In this document: in pieces, positions 33,317 to 44,365 of the stretch | Layout: every line of letters begins with the position of its first letter | Numbering within the stretch: position 1 is the stretch's first letter | Origin: Xanthostigma xanthostigma | Taxonomy: Eukaryota > Arthropoda > Insecta > Raphidioptera > Raphidiidae | Direction of reading: 5' to 3' | NCBI GenBank assembly: GCA_963575645.1 | Contig: OY754464.1 | Span: 62,284,948 to 62,348,947 of the forward strand | Length of the DNA stretch: 64,000 nt | The notes under the pieces: generated by a model | Database searches by the model: none | Seen by the model: the letters and a program-made list of their open reading frames with translations, nothing else | What the model was told of the DNA's origin: nothing | Position numbers and translations under genes: made by a program

Positions 33317-33389
33317 GTTGTACGACAAATGCGTACAAAACTTTTACGCATATATTACTGACTTGATTATTTAAATTTTCTTTGTTCGT

Positions 33390-33735
33390 TTTAGTGTTCC
33401 GCGCAAACATAACACTTATTCAATCACTTTGTCGTCTGTCCGTCCGTCCGTCGATCACAGACGATTTTATCTGAAACTATTTGACTTAAAAATTCGTTTA
33501 GCACCGAGATAAAGTGTAGTAACCCAATCACAGACGTGAATTACAAAAAGTTGAATTTTGATTCTGGGGATTAATATCAGGAAGTGAAATGAAAAATGAA
33601 AAAAAAATCTCCAAGGCATCATGTAGGGTGCCAAGTTAAAGCATATGGGAGCAAAAATTCAACAATATATTTGTTGTATTTTTATTTTTTTATTTAAAAA
33701 ACGCGCTAAAAAATAGCTGTCCCCTACGCATATCT
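33390..33735. repeat. possible non-LTR tail with (GTCC)n
   Basis: GTCTGTCCGTCCGTCCGTCG at 33433, then ATCTCCAAGGCATCATGTAG and ACGCGCTAAAAAATAGCTGT, are landmarks I associate with lepidopteran interspersed repeats. The boundaries are not clear. Confidence 0.3.
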
Positions 33736-34555
33736 CCTAAAAGATCGCTCAGAAACATTTGAAAAAATCATAAACATTAAGAATTAACTGTAGATGGAAT
33801 GAAAATTATCAGGACTGAAAAATTCTACCGCGATCAATTGTTATAAACAATTTAATTTTTTATTTCTGCAGAAGCAAAATTTGACTGGAACATACAGGTG
33901 GTCGCATTGTGGTGTATTGGACTTGTCCGATTTTATTTTTTAGATATTATATTGAATATTTATTTAAATCATGTTTAAAATTATTACATTCTTTGTCTAA
34001 TTCAATAATAATATTAGTAATCTATTTTTAAACTCCTAAAGCTGTTAGTACAATCGGTCTGGATATAGATATATGGTCTTTAAAGTAACTAAATCCTTAA
34101 TTTGTTTTAATATGAACATTAAATAGTGAGTTTGTATTAATCCTTAAAGCAAATCATTTGACGTGATGTGTTTCTGACGCTGTACGTTTAAATTGAATTT
34201 CTATTTCAAACAGGGTATGTCTGAACGAACCTAGAAATTACTATTCAGTTCGAGCATTTCATTTGTCCTTTTACAAATATTTAATATTTAAGCTATATTT
34301 GAACAAGTTTTATTAAAGCTGCAACGATTTCAAGACACAAAGACGAACGTTCAGATTTTTCATTACAAATTTTACAAAAACTATAAGAGAAACAGTTATG
34401 CGACATTAACTTGTATTTAATAAGATTAATTGCAACCCATTTTTAGTGAATAATTTATCTTCATAATTTACATTATATCGAAAATGGTTTACTTAAAACC
34501 AATAGATATAGATAATAGATAAAGATATAGATAAAGTGTTTTTAAATAATCACAA
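33736..34555. other. unassigned AT-rich DNA
   Basis: No coding or repeat structure was recognised. Confidence 0.4.
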
Positions 34556-34561
34556 ATATTC

Positions 34562-34630
34562 ATGAGTAGAGGTTCGAACCCACGACAGTCTGGTTCAAAA
34601 GCAACAATACTGACCATTACAACACATTCT
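34562..34630 (-). tRNA. tRNA-like SINE head, degenerate
   Basis: The minus strand has TGTAATGGTCAGTATTGTTG, then TTTTGAACCAGA and a B box GGTTCGAACC. Its resemblance to a Gln-type tRNA is weak. Stems do not close, so it is at best a SINE remnant. Confidence 0.25.
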
Positions 34631-34869
34631 TCTCCTTTTTGCTCGACTGCGGCGAAGCCAAAAGAAAGGGTTATTAGTTTAGCAGTCTATGTATGTTTGT
34701 ATTTACGGATGTTCCACTGTAGCGCCTAAACTATTCATTCGATTTTGATAAATAAGGTGTCAATCGATTCGTTATTATGGCCCGGGTATAACATAGGCTA
34801 CATTTATTTTTGAATTTTGGTCCCAGCGGTAAGCAAATTATTGAAAACAAATAAAAAATAAGTTCAAAA

Positions 34870-35142
34870 AAATAATTTAAACAAAAAATAAGTTCAAAAA
34901 CTAAAACCCGACTACTGAAAAGTATGAAACAAGAAAATATTCTCATCTGAGGATAGCCGTGGTCGTATGCCATCTCATATTATATGAGGCCCCGCTAGAT
35001 GTATAGCGTGATGCACTTTGCATTTTGTTAGGGTAGGTGGCATATGACCACGGCTATCCTCAGATGAGAATATTTTCTTGTTTCATATTTTTCAGTAGTC
35101 GAAGTTTAGTTTTTAAACTTATTTTTTATTTAAAAAATTTGT
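34870..35142. repeat. foldback, arms about 102 bp
   Basis: Left arm 34870-34971 and right arm 35038-35142 pair through CATCTGAGGATAGCCGTGGT/ACCACGGCTATCCTCAGATG and AGTATGAAACAAGAAAATAT. The spacer is 66 bp. Arms differ at few positions. Upstream (34640-34800) the DNA resembles a non-LTR tail. Confidence 0.75.
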
Positions 35143-35439
35143 ATTTCATTTACGATTAATTTATGTAATTTTATTGAACACCATAAGAAATATCATATGA
35201 AATTGTATTATAAATACGATAATTACGATAAGTGAGGTCGTTCAAATTACGATATACAAGGTTATCACTTCACATTATACTATACTAAGGGATCCCTTAA
35301 CTCTACTGTAAAGTTATTGGGCAGCTTATCTGCTAAGTTTGTAAGCATCAAAAACTACAGATTATTTAAAAAATAATGTGTACCAAAAGTTTGGACCGTT
35401 AAATTGCTTTTATATATTATGACATTCCATATTATATTT

Positions 35440-35510
35440 TCTATGACTGACGCATTCTTTGTCATTGTGACAAATTTTTGAATAAAGTTTGTATTCTATT
35501 CTATTTTAAT
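35440..35510 (+). mobile_element. LINE tail with (ATTCT)n
   Basis: TTGTCATTGTGACAAATTTT, GAATAAAG and TATTCTATTCTATTTT form a typical non-LTR 3' end with a pentamer tail. A similar tail is at 59780-59906. Confidence 0.45.
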
Positions 35511-36190
35511 GCAATTTCACAAATTGAATATTTGAGTTTAGAATTAAAAATCAATTGAATATTTCCGTATGTTTCTACTCTTTTTAAAATAACTGCATCT
35601 TTTATACAGCATTTATTCATAAGAATGTTGTGAAGGACCGCATTTAGTGCTATCAGCGCCTTAGGCAACATGACGAAATACCTTCTTTTTTTGCAACCCT
35701 TCTATTAACTCATTTACCACACCAGACTACCGTCATAAGTGTTTCCTGATGAGATGCTGACGAATTGAAGGAAATATTCTTTAAGGTTTTCAAAAAATTA
35801 CAAAAAATATTAGTTGAAATAACATATACACAAAAATCTTACTAAATATATATATTAGCTCGATTGTAGGAAAGCATTAACATCTCATGATAGTCAATTT
35901 GAGAAAGTTTTAGATTGTATATCATTATGCTATCATAACATTCCCGGGCAACGCCGGGTAAATACGGCTATTGTATTTATAAATGACGATGCATATTCTG
36001 GAATACTGTACTAAAATATTACATCATTTGTTTAGACCTATGTCTTTCTTTTGTATTTTGAAATTTATTTCTTTAAGTTACCTACAACTTTTTTTACACA
36101 AATTGAAATAACACACATAACAAATGCAACGGAATACACCGTTCGTTATCACAGTTATGTTTGATTTTTTTCCAATGAATTCAGTAGCAG
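35511..36190. other. unassigned DNA
   Basis: A phrase at 35634-35690 (GGACCGCATTTAGTGC...GCGCCTTAGGCAAC) resembles hAT subterminal sequence; CCCGGGCAACGCCGGGTAAA at 35943 resembles a non-LTR edge. No complete element was delimited. Confidence 0.3.
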
Positions 36191-36197
36191 GTATACC

Positions 36198-36670
36198 CAG
36201 GTCCTTAACGAGGGTGGTGCAGGCGGTGCGGAACGCCGGGGCCCCCGGCTACTAAGAGCCTCCAGAATCAAAAATCTTTTTTTTTTTAATTAAGCTACTA
36301 TTTCAAGATAATTTTTTATTTGTTTAGATATAGTTCTGTCCTGAAGACCAGTCACGTGGAGCTTTTAAAAAAAAGAAATGTAATTAAATTTTTCCAGCTT
36401 GAGATACGTGAGATATAATTTGTGATAACTTAGAATAGCTATAATGAAACGTAGATAATTAAAGAAACCAAGAAACCACTTGTGATGTCACGAATTCGGC
36501 TGTAAAGAGTACTTATGTAATATGTGCGTGGATATAAACCCTTCATCGGCAAAAATACAAGGTGTTGTATGATTACCCCGCAGTAAATTTCCACATTTTA
36601 TTTAGAAGTAAATTTTTAACAAGAAGGGGCCCAACAGATTTTGCACTCCCAGCCTGGCGGTACGGCCCTG
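36198..36670. mobile_element. hAT-like MITE, decayed
   Basis: Ends CAGGTCCTTAACGAGGG and CAGGGCCGTACCGCCAGG (minus strand). Flanks GGTATACC and GGTATTCA agree at the first five of eight positions. The G/C-rich subterminal parts (GCCGGGGCCCCCGGCTAC; AAGGGGCCCAACAG) are typical. The target match is partial, so the call is tentative. Confidence 0.45.
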
Positions 36671-37004
36671 GGTATTCATTATAAAAAACTGACCTAGTGC
36701 ATCAACTTAGGATTTCGAGAATAAGTGATCTAAAAAACTTGTTAACATATCTTTTCCAAATTAATTTTCATTGAATATATTTATAGAGCGCTACTATCTT
36801 GATTTTTTCTGATTTTTTCATCACATGAAGAGGAAGTTAATACTTAACGACTTTAGGAATTTATATCTCGGGAAATATTCACCTAGGGAAAAAAGTCACT
36901 CAAAAACTGTCTTTGCATTTTTAAAGATCAGATACTCTATGCAATACCTAGGATGAGCAAAAATAAAAATGTTCATTCCTTAAATTTTTTTTTCTGTAAT
37001 CGAT

Positions 37005-37750
37005 ATCTATACTAATATATAAAGCTGAATAGTTTGTTTGTTTGTTTTTTTTTTTGGTTGAACGCGCTAATTTTAGAAACTACTGGTTCGAATTGAAAAA
37101 GAATCTTTTTGTTGGATACCCCATTTATCGGGGAAGGCTGTAGGCTATATAATATCACGCTACGACCAATTGGAGCGGAACATCAATGAAAAATATTGCA
37201 AGAAAATTAGTCCGTCCGACAAATATTATCAGGTGAAATGCCTTAACTAAATATTGCAATATTAGCGCGGCACGTTTACAAGCCCGGATAGCTCAGTCGG
37301 TAAAGCGTAAGACTCTTAATGCCAGGGTCTTGGGTTCAAACCCAACGTCGGCGAATATATTTTTATTTTTTTTATTTTCTAGATTGCTTTCTTCTAAGGC
37401 TTACATTTCAATTTTTAAATTTTTTTATTACGACTAATTAAAATTAAATAAATCTAATTAATAGCTCATTGGAAAACTGTTACAACTATAGGTACCTATA
37501 TAAAAATAATTTTCCTATACAGTGTTTTCATTTAAATACTTATTATATTAAAAGAAATTTATTACTTAAAAAAAGTATAAATAGGTACTGCTTTTTAACG
37601 ACAAAAACTTTTGAACGGTAACTCCGATCATTATGAAGTTTGGACACAACATTCATCTCGGTAAACTAAGATGAATGTGCCTACTATTGTCCCTTCCTTC
37701 CCCATTCGTTCTTCTGCACCCGGGTGAAACCGGGCGGGACCGCTAGTTTC
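37005..37750 (-). mobile_element. RTE-type non-LTR relic with tRNA-Lys-like insert
   Basis: On the plus strand it begins ATACTAATATATAAAGCTGA with GTTTG repeats, continues TGAACGCGCTAATTTTAG, AAGGCTGTAGGCTATAT and CACGCTACGACCAATTGGAG, and ends GGTGAAACCGGGCGGGACCG plus CTAGTTT. Its end (37605-37748) is the complement of 63034-63170. The tRNA-Lys-like segment at 37282-37354 and trailing A/T-rich sequence lie between the two parts. Confidence 0.6.
37282..37354 (+). tRNA. tRNA-Lys(CTT)-derived sequence, degenerate
   Basis: It starts GCCCGGATAGCTCAGTCGGT (A box intact), has CTCTTAA as anticodon loop (CTT) and TTGGGTTCAAACCCAA as T arm. The anticodon stem is broken (most pairs mismatched), the T loop is one base short and the acceptor stem pairs poorly. 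T-rich sequence follows. It is a pseudo-tRNA or SINE head, not a working gene. Confidence 0.6.
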
Positions 37751-37859
37751 TTTATACAATTGTATGGCGATTCATATAAGACACTTGCCTGTAAAATTTC
37801 ATCAGAATCGAAGGAAAGATGGTGCAGTTATCAGACTGTAATATAAATAGCAATGGGCG

Positions 37860-38165
37860 AATGAAGTAATTTTAGAACATTAGGACAAAGTAGGCAAGTT
37901 TTGAGCATAGGAATTTGATAGGTAGTCGGCCATGGCCTTGAATAAGGAACCATCTCAATATTTATCTGGAATTATTAAGGGAAACCATGGAAAACTTCAA
38001 CAAGATATCCCATACAGGAATTGCCGTTTCTCGGCAAAGGGCTGCAGGAAAAAGTCCCAGCCACATCAGCCCTCGTTGTAATATACGAATGAGCAGACAG
38101 ACAGACGGACGGACATGAAATTGTAAGGGTTTCGTTTTTCCATTTGGCTATGGTAGTCTAAAAAA
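37860..38165. repeat. probable non-LTR tail with (GACA)n
   Basis: CCCATACAGGAATTGCCG, then GAGCAGACAGACAGACGGAC and GAAATTGTAAGGGTTTCG with TTTGGCTATGGTAGTCTAAAA. This run of landmarks is widespread in lepidopteran genomes as a retroposon 3' end. Confidence 0.35.
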
Positions 38166-38864
38166 TATTCCATAGCATGTGTATATTAATAAATTGAAAT
38201 AAATAGATATGAAATAACATACAATACAAACTGGCAGCGAATTCGGATTTGACACAGTTATTTTATGCCTCTCACAGACTGTTGTAGATATAGCAAGCAC
38301 AATGTTAAATGAAAACTTTTAACAGTTAAATACTTCAACACGAAATTTAAATACTATTCATTTAAAACACAGATTCACTAATTACAGACAGTTTTGTAAA
38401 TTAATTAAAGTTTAAAACATTTTTTATAACAGAGCTAAATGATAATCAAATTTAATTACTCGTTTTTAAGCACATTTTTAACAACGATAATACTTTTTCA
38501 TACTAAAAATACTGTTTAATTAACAATACAAATATTTAAAATTGCTGCATAATTAAAATTCGATTTTGAGAGAAAACACATTTCAAACTGGTTGACTATA
38601 CTAAAAAAGGCATTACCCTCCTTCTGGGGGCAGTGGGGTAAAAAACACAATGCATTTGCAGCTTTCGTAACGAGATGAATACAGTTTTTTTATAGTTTCC
38701 CTTCGGAAAAACGGAGCATAATATTACATTCTAAAAGTGTGTGTTGTGTGTACACAACCACAAAAGATAATTTTGTGAAACTAACCTATTAATAGTTGTC
38801 CAAACCTAATATATATTGCATATTTTAAGAACTCATTTATTATGAAAACAAAACAAACTTGTAG
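38166..38864. other. unassigned AT-rich DNA
   Basis: No gene or repeat structure was recognised before the GC-rich patch. Confidence 0.4.
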
Positions 38865-39170
38865 TGAACGCGAGAGAGCATAGTGAGCGTAGCGCAGAAT
38901 ATAAACAAAAGAGCGCGCGTGCGATGACCAGTTAAATAGAACAGTTGGACGCACATGGGTAACAAGGTCTAGCGTCGCGACGATACTGAAGTGTTTGCAG
39001 AATCCGCGCGTCGATCAGAGCGCCTGTGAGACAAGCGGCGACCGCGAGCTGCTGTGCGCCTGTCTTCTTCCTTCGATATATACAGTATATCCACATTCGC
39101 GATATACACACACGCACAGGTTGCTCTAACACGACGTTAGAGCGGCGCAATTATGGAGCCATGAGTTTGC
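38865..39170. promoter_or_regulatory. CpG-rich island, candidate promoter or first exon
   Basis: About 300 bp that is much richer in G+C and CpG than its flanks, with runs such as GAGCGCGCGTGCG, CTAGCGTCGCGACG and CAAGCGGCGACCGCGAGCTG. It also contains GATATATACAGTATATCC, a near-palindrome. Open frames exist on both strands (72 codons minus, 38932-39150; 63 codons plus, 39026-39217) without a known domain. An insect gene start could look like this; a transposon core could too. Confidence 0.25.
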
Positions 39171-39237
39171 AACACCTCTGCATTGTTAAATCACAACTTA
39201 TTAGTTTCTTATTCTAGACTGCGACTGTTGGTATAAA

Positions 39238-39290
39238 AAATAATAAGTATAACTTATAATAATAATAATAACTTATAAGTATAACAACGC
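39238..39290. repeat. AT-rich palindromic microsatellite
   Basis: ATAAGTATAACTTATAATAA and its mirror ACTTATAAGTATAAC flank (TAA)n. Confidence 0.7.
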
Positions 39291-39484
39291 ACTAAAATTG
39301 AAAAAATAAAATAAATCATATATATTAATACGCTAAGGTTTAAGATGTTTGCCTCCCTTTTTAGAAAAAACCTCACAATTTCTCCACATAAATTATATAT
39401 CATTTTACAGATAATTGATTCCTCTACTGACATCGACTACTAAAAAATTTATTATTGCTTTTGTTTTTGTAAATTAATTAAAAT

Positions 39485-39795
39485 ACAGCAACGCTGAACA
39501 ACTTCTGCCATCTGACGGTTTTAATTTTGAAACAACGTCAGCACTTCGATCTGTCATCTGACCTTCACATTGTAATACAACAGACACAATACTGCATACT
39601 GCCATCTGACGGCTTTAATTTTGAAATAGCGAGCAACGCTGAACAACGTCACAGCAATGCTGCATGATGCCATCTGACGGCTTAGCTCAACACTTTTGCT
39701 ACTTGCGCCTCTATATGACAATTTTAGTAAAATATTTCTTCGATCTGTCATCTGAGCTTCATATTGTAATACAACAAAAAGAAGAACGTTATAAG
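39485..39795. repeat. imperfect tandem duplication, unit about 150-200 bp
   Basis: GCAACGCTGAACAAC occurs at 39489 and 39634, GCCATCTGACGG three times (39508, 39600, 39671), and CTTCGATCTGTCATCTGA with TTGTAATACAACA twice (39545, 39739). The 92-codon minus-strand frame through this region (39554-39832) is not conserved between units. Confidence 0.6.
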
Positions 39796-39917
39796 CAGTG
39801 TGCAAAACTAGAAACGAATTGAATACCTGCAATCATATTTAAAAAATAATTTTGTAAAGTGATAATTATTATACTTATTTAGTGCGAATAATTCGCACAG
39901 ATCACACTAGTATTTTT

Positions 39918-40200
39918 TTAATATACTTACCACGTTTTTAAAACGAACTAAAAATTATAAAATTATTTCTTTACAGACAGATTTTTAACTTGTAGGATTT
40001 CAAACGAAAAACGTGGGGCGCATTCAACAGTTATATGAGGAGTGTAGAGAGTAGCTCTATCAATGAAAAAATCTAGTTATGAGATAAAACGAATAATGCG
40101 CCCACGTTTTCCGTTTCAAATCTTAGAAGTTAAAAATCTGTCTGCAAAGAAATTTTTTTGCACTTTTTAGTTCTTTTAAATACGTGGTACCTATATTAAA
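39918..40200. repeat. foldback, arms about 105 bp
   Basis: Left arm 39918-40023 and right arm 40095-40200 pair through ACGTGGGGCGCATT/AATGCGCCCACGT, CAGACAGATTTTTAACTT and TACCACGT/ACGTGGTA. The spacer is about 70 bp. Arms have diverged by small substitutions. Confidence 0.75.
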
Positions 40201-40267
40201 AATTGTTTTATTTATTTTATTATTTTCTTCTTTTAAAAAATGGTTATAAAAACATAAGGCTATTATA

Positions 40268-40341
40268 TGGCTCATAGAGGAATCGAACCCGCAACCTTCG
40301 CGTAATTAGCACGACGCTCTAGCCAACTGAGCTATGACCGA
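40268..40341 (-). tRNA. tRNA-Ile(AAT)-derived sequence
   Basis: The minus strand reads TCGGTCATAGCTCAGTTGGC, then TAGAGCGTCGTGCTAATTACG, with B box GGTTCGATTCC. The D stem (GCTC/GAGC) and anticodon stem (TCGTG/CGCGA) pair, and the loop gives AAT. The T stem has only three good pairs and the acceptor stem needs a bulged G. It is the best-preserved tRNA-like sequence here, but probably a pseudogene or SINE head. Confidence 0.65.
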
Positions 40342-40735
40342 CGAGTGGTAGGTGCCTTACAACGGTAAATAAGTAAAAATAAATTATATGTATTTATTAA
40401 AAAAAATTATTTATTTTATGATTTTCTTCTTTATTTTAGTATCTTCTCGTATTGTTATCTAATTCTGAGTTATGTTAAAAATGTCAAGTCTCTATCTCAT
40501 CGGGAAGTTAGTTTAAAATCAATTACAAAGTTTCGCCCGACATACACGAAAAGCGACTGAATAAAAATGTGGCGCATGGTCAATGCACCTTTTTTGTTGT
40601 ATTTGCGTGTTAATAAAAAAAATGTGTGTGAATGTTTGTGTTAAATATCACAAAGCTCTTGGTTTCATCTAAACAAAATATTTTCAAGCATCCGACGCCA
40701 TATTTACTTAAAACCTAGAACTTGAGCTCACTTCA
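40342..40735. other. unassigned DNA
   Basis: No gene or element recognised. Confidence 0.4.
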
Positions 40736-40747
40736 CAGCACAAGCAG

Positions 40748-41000
40748 TGAGGATTTATAGTCCATGAGGTCCGGGCCTATAGCGGCACAATTTAAGGGAC
40801 GGCAACATTTAGGACGCGACTAAAATTTTAAAAGAGACTAAAAGAAGAGTGATAAAAATTATGAATTCATTTCATTGATGTGTTATCTATTTTGCGTTAT
40901 CAAAGCTTCTCTTATATTTCCCCCCATTAAATCATGCCCCCTTTAATTTTGCGTTACCAAGGTTTCTCTTACATTCCCCTTTAACGTTACATACAGAAAA
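40748..41000 (+). mobile_element. possible hAT fragment
   Basis: CAGTGAGGATTTATAGTCC is followed by GAGGTCCGGGCCTATAGCGG and, later, two CCCC-rich direct repeats (TTTGCGTTATCAAAGCTTCTC at 40892 and TTTGCGTTACCAAGGTTTCTC at 40948). No right end was found. Confidence 0.3.
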
Positions 41001-41349
41001 TTTCACTTTAAAAATGCTCACAAATTTAATAAAAGAACAATTTTACGAAACGCAGAAATCTGTAACCAAGTTCACAGCTGTGTAAAGTTGCTGTAAATTG
41101 TAATCTAAAATCAGCATTACTGGATTATCCGTAGACCCCAACGATCCTGAGATTCACACAATGAGTCGGATATCCCGATTAAAGTTCATGGAAATCCGAA
41201 TTCTGATTGTCGGTTCATGTAACATTTACGGACGAGATGTTATGCAACACATGCAATATTGTATTTACAAATTCTCTTTTAGTCTATACCACTGGAAGAT
41301 AATGCACATTTCAAGTTGTCTAATATTTAATACTGCGTTAAAATTTTAA

Positions 41350-41472
41350 TTTCTAAGTACATTAAATTTATGCACTGTATTCAGACCAGATCATAATTAC
41401 CAGAAGCTGGTATTGCACTAGCAAAGGTATTTTATAAAAGAATTTTCTGGTATTTCCTATTAATCTATTTCG
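41350..41472 (+). repeat. direct repeat flanking a hAT copy, left
   Basis: ATTAAATTTATGCACTGTAT, AGATCATAATTACC and TATTGCACTAGCAA are repeated downstream at 42138-42262 in the same orientation with moderate divergence. Confidence 0.65.
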
Positions 41473-42128
41473 TAGTGGCGGTTCTTCTTTAAGTGCTTCA
41501 GAGCTGCAGAAAATAATGTAATAGTTAAAGTTTAACAGCCACTGGCAGACCACAAAACTCGTGTGTATTCTGTCTGGCAGACTTTCTTGCGTTCAGACGC
41601 TGTTCTGCGCTTCGAAGCAGCACGTGAAACATCATCATCAGATCGCGCCGATGTGCATAGTACAACACCTAACCCACAGTTATAGAGTATTATTTAGATC
41701 GGCTTTGAACTGCATTTAACGTCAACACATTTATATAAATAAATAAGCATCTAACACTGTCATATGTTAGTTCACTGAATCCATCTCATTCAGTCAACAC
41801 TTTGACGATTTTGACTCGGCACTACCTATGTCGAACATACACATAGGTACATGATACAAAACACACGGCTTATGGCAATAGTGACTAGTGTTACAGTGTA
41901 TATTGTAGTTTGCTGTCAACAGTGTTTAAAAAAAGTTAATAATTAAAACATAATAAACACGGATGTGATTCATAATTGAATCTCCCCCCCCCCCCTTATT
42001 CTCAGCCCCGACGACACACGGCTTATGGCAGTAGTGACTACTGACTAGTGTTACAGTGTACAATGTTAGGAGGTACCTCCGGTTGACCCTGCAAAATAGA
42101 CATTTAAAATGTTCACGTGCTGCCACTG
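41473..42128. mobile_element. hAT copy related to 24777-25857 (inverted)
   Basis: Ends TAGTGGCGGTTC (first base changed) and CAGTGGCAGCACGTGAAC (minus strand). It contains TTAACAGCCACTGGCAGACC, CTTGCGTTCAGACGCTGTTC and the empty site for the PIF-like MITE near 41790. ACACGGCTTATGGCA with TAGTGTTACAGTGTA occurs twice (41868, 42017), showing an internal duplication. Eight-base flanks (CTATTTCG, GTTAATTT) do not match. Confidence 0.65.
41983..41996. repeat. poly(C) run
   Basis: A run of about 14 C within CTCCCC...CCTTATTCTC, inside the hAT copy. Confidence 0.9.
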
Positions 42129-42137
42129 GTTAATTTT

Positions 42138-42262
42138 CTATATTAAATTTATACACTGTATAATTCAGACTAGATCATAATTACTTGAGGCCAGTATTAC
42201 ACTAGCAACGGTATTTATATAAAAGATTTTGCTAATATTTTCTAATATTAATTTATTTGATA
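42138..42262 (+). repeat. direct repeat flanking a hAT copy, right
   Basis: The partner of 41350-41472; it lacks any hAT sequence beyond its start. Confidence 0.65.
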
Positions 42263-42580
42263 TATTTTATAAAAAGTATTCTTATAGTTTGGTCTTTTGT
42301 TGAAGCTTAAAAATATATGAAACTTGTTTGAAACCTTAAGTAATAGAGATGTTTTGTGATTTTTTCTGTGTTATATTAACCATGTTTATACCATACATTT
42401 AAATGATTAAGAATTTGATTGTTATACGTGATTCTACAATAGAAATTGAAATTGTTTTAATTATTCAATTATTCAATAAATTATTAATTATTCAAAAACG
42501 CCATAAATTTGGAAATTTAGATGAAAATGAGAAGAAATCCTTTCTAAAATTTTTTTATTTTTAGTTATTTAATTTGTATG

Positions 42581-42608
42581 CGCTTTCGGACAATTAGTCC
42601 ATCTTCAG
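42581..42608 (-). ncRNA. hammerhead-core-like motif 3
   Basis: The minus strand reads CUGAAGA, stem II UGGAC-UAAUU-GUCC (four perfect pairs) and GAAAGCG. Both conserved hammerhead strands are present in the right order and spacing. The third strand (NUH before stem I) is not identified. Confidence 0.4.
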
Positions 42609-42946
42609 AATTGTTTTTTTATAAAAATCGTTAAAATTATCATAATAACTTAAAACAAAAATCTATCACTAAAAAGCAGTTAAAGACGCTGTCCATAACG
42701 AACTGATTGACAAAATAGATTTAAATTGTTTTAAAATATAGTAGTTTTTGTTTTCGACAAATTATAAGGTAAGACAATAAAAACATTTAGAAGAGATATC
42801 AGCAAAATTTTTTTAATTACACAAATATGTAGGTACTTTAAATTCCTGAAAATAAAATCACTAAATAAAAAAATTAATTTTCTGCAGAATTTATAAAAAA
42901 ATAGTCGCCAGACATAGACGTGTGCGAAATTTCTTAACATATTATA

Positions 42947-43512
42947 ATAATAAAGAAAACAAAATTTCTGTTAACGCGAGCGGCAACGTGGGTATCGGCT
43001 AGTATTAAATATTATGATGTTTGCAATTCGTTTTCGTGGATTTCTCTCAATGCATGATTGTCAACTACCTAACTAATAGATCTACAGAACAAAAGAACAA
43101 CAGATTATTTTTCATTTTCAAAATATTTCCGAAACTATAAATTTATAAAAAAAAATTTTAAAACTTTCTTGTAAAAATAGATAAAATAATAAACCGTTAT
43201 GAAAAGTATACCATTATTATATAAAAAACAACGTTATATCATATAACTCTTCTGCGCATGCACCGATTTTGCCCAAAAATAATAGGGCTCTTCATATTTG
43301 CATATTCAACATCCTCTCAAAATTTGGTTTCAATCCGCTCATCCATTTGCTCTATATCATGTCACAGACAAACAGACGCACAGACTTTTTCCTAAAATTT
43401 GTTTTTTTGGATTCGGGGAATCTCAAAACAAAAAAATATTTTAAAAATTTTGAAATGCGAATTTTGACCTAAATTAGTACCATCCCCACTTGTGGTGTTG
43501 GAATGGTAAAAA
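42947..43512 (-). repeat. dispersed family A copy, minus orientation
   Basis: Shares AATAAAGAAAACAAAATTTC, GGTATCGGCTAGTATTA, AGATCTACAGAACAAAAGAAC, AACCGTTATGAAAAG and TTTGGTTTCAATCCGCTCATCC with the other copies, and ends GTTGGAATGGTAAAAA. Orientation is as at 12720-13332. Confidence 0.6.
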
Positions 43513-44085
43513 ACTGACGGAATCCAGACGTAAATAGACTAAGAATTTTATTCACCACTATCCTAGAAAATATCCAAGAAGAGATATTTCATAAAGGTCT
43601 ATTTTACAGTAGGCATGACTTCACCCCTAAAGCCTAGACTATATTTTCGATATAACATAACGCAATGCGGTATGAAAAATATAACATTAAACTAATGCAG
43701 TTACGGATTCGTACACGTAACAGCAATAGGTGTATTTAGTGTGCCGCATGCTTTTACCGCCTCATTAGATAAACCCGTTTGAACTTTATCGTATGCATCA
43801 AGAGCATTCCGCGTTCAACAAAAATATTCACTCGTGATAGAGTTGGAAATAATCATTGATTTTAATCGAAAGGTTACTATTCAAATAGTTTTGATAATCT
43901 GCTGGTTCGTTCGAAATAATTCCTTCGTATGATGAATGATAATAAAAGGAGGTGTGAATGAATGCTTCACTTTCGAATGAATTTACTATCGATTTTGATG
44001 TCTTGAAAGAGTCCTCTACATATACATACAATGATTACTAATAAAGACGCAGATAAAAGACGTGAGTATAATCGTATAGATCAAC
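43513..44085. other. unassigned DNA
   Basis: No gene or element recognised; the 67-codon minus-strand frame at 43828-44031 has no motif. Confidence 0.35.
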
Positions 44086-44365
44086 TTTTTTTACATCTTC
44101 TCCTCAGTGTTCTGGGACTATTTTTTAACAGGCTGCCAGTAACGTTAAGACAAGAAAGAAATTTTAAAATATTCTGCAAAAATTTGAAAGAGTTTTTAAT
44201 TAACAAATGATTTTACAGTGCGAACGACTTTGTGTAACTATATTAAGTATTACTAATTGTAAATCTTTCTTGTATTTTTCTATTTTATTGTACCTACTGA
44301 CAATTCTTATCTGTAAATGTACAGCTTGCAAGATGATAAATTAAAAAAAAAAAAAAAAAAAAAAC
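44086..44365 (+). pseudogene. LINE 3' end: reverse transcriptase C-terminus, 3' UTR and poly(A)
   Basis: A plus-strand frame at 44121-44210 reads FFNRLPVTLRQERNFKIF and then KNLKEFL to a stop. This resembles the closing residues of jockey/CR1-type polymerases (an N/W-x-LP block followed by a basic F-K-x-L tail). About 130 bp of 3' UTR follows, then roughly 22 A residues (44343-44365). The copy is 5'-truncated with a long intact poly(A), so it is probably a recent insertion. The family name is uncertain because so little coding sequence remains. Confidence 0.6.

Noticed and set aside
36198..36670. Perfect hAT insertion.
   Set aside because: Only five of eight target positions match, so it is kept only as a tentative element.
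37282..37354. Functional tRNA-Lys gene.
   Set aside because: The anticodon stem does not pair and the T loop is short; it also sits within a repeat.
41473..42128. Target duplication for the second hAT copy.
   Set aside because: The flanking octamers are unrelated; flanking 120-bp repeats point to a different history.
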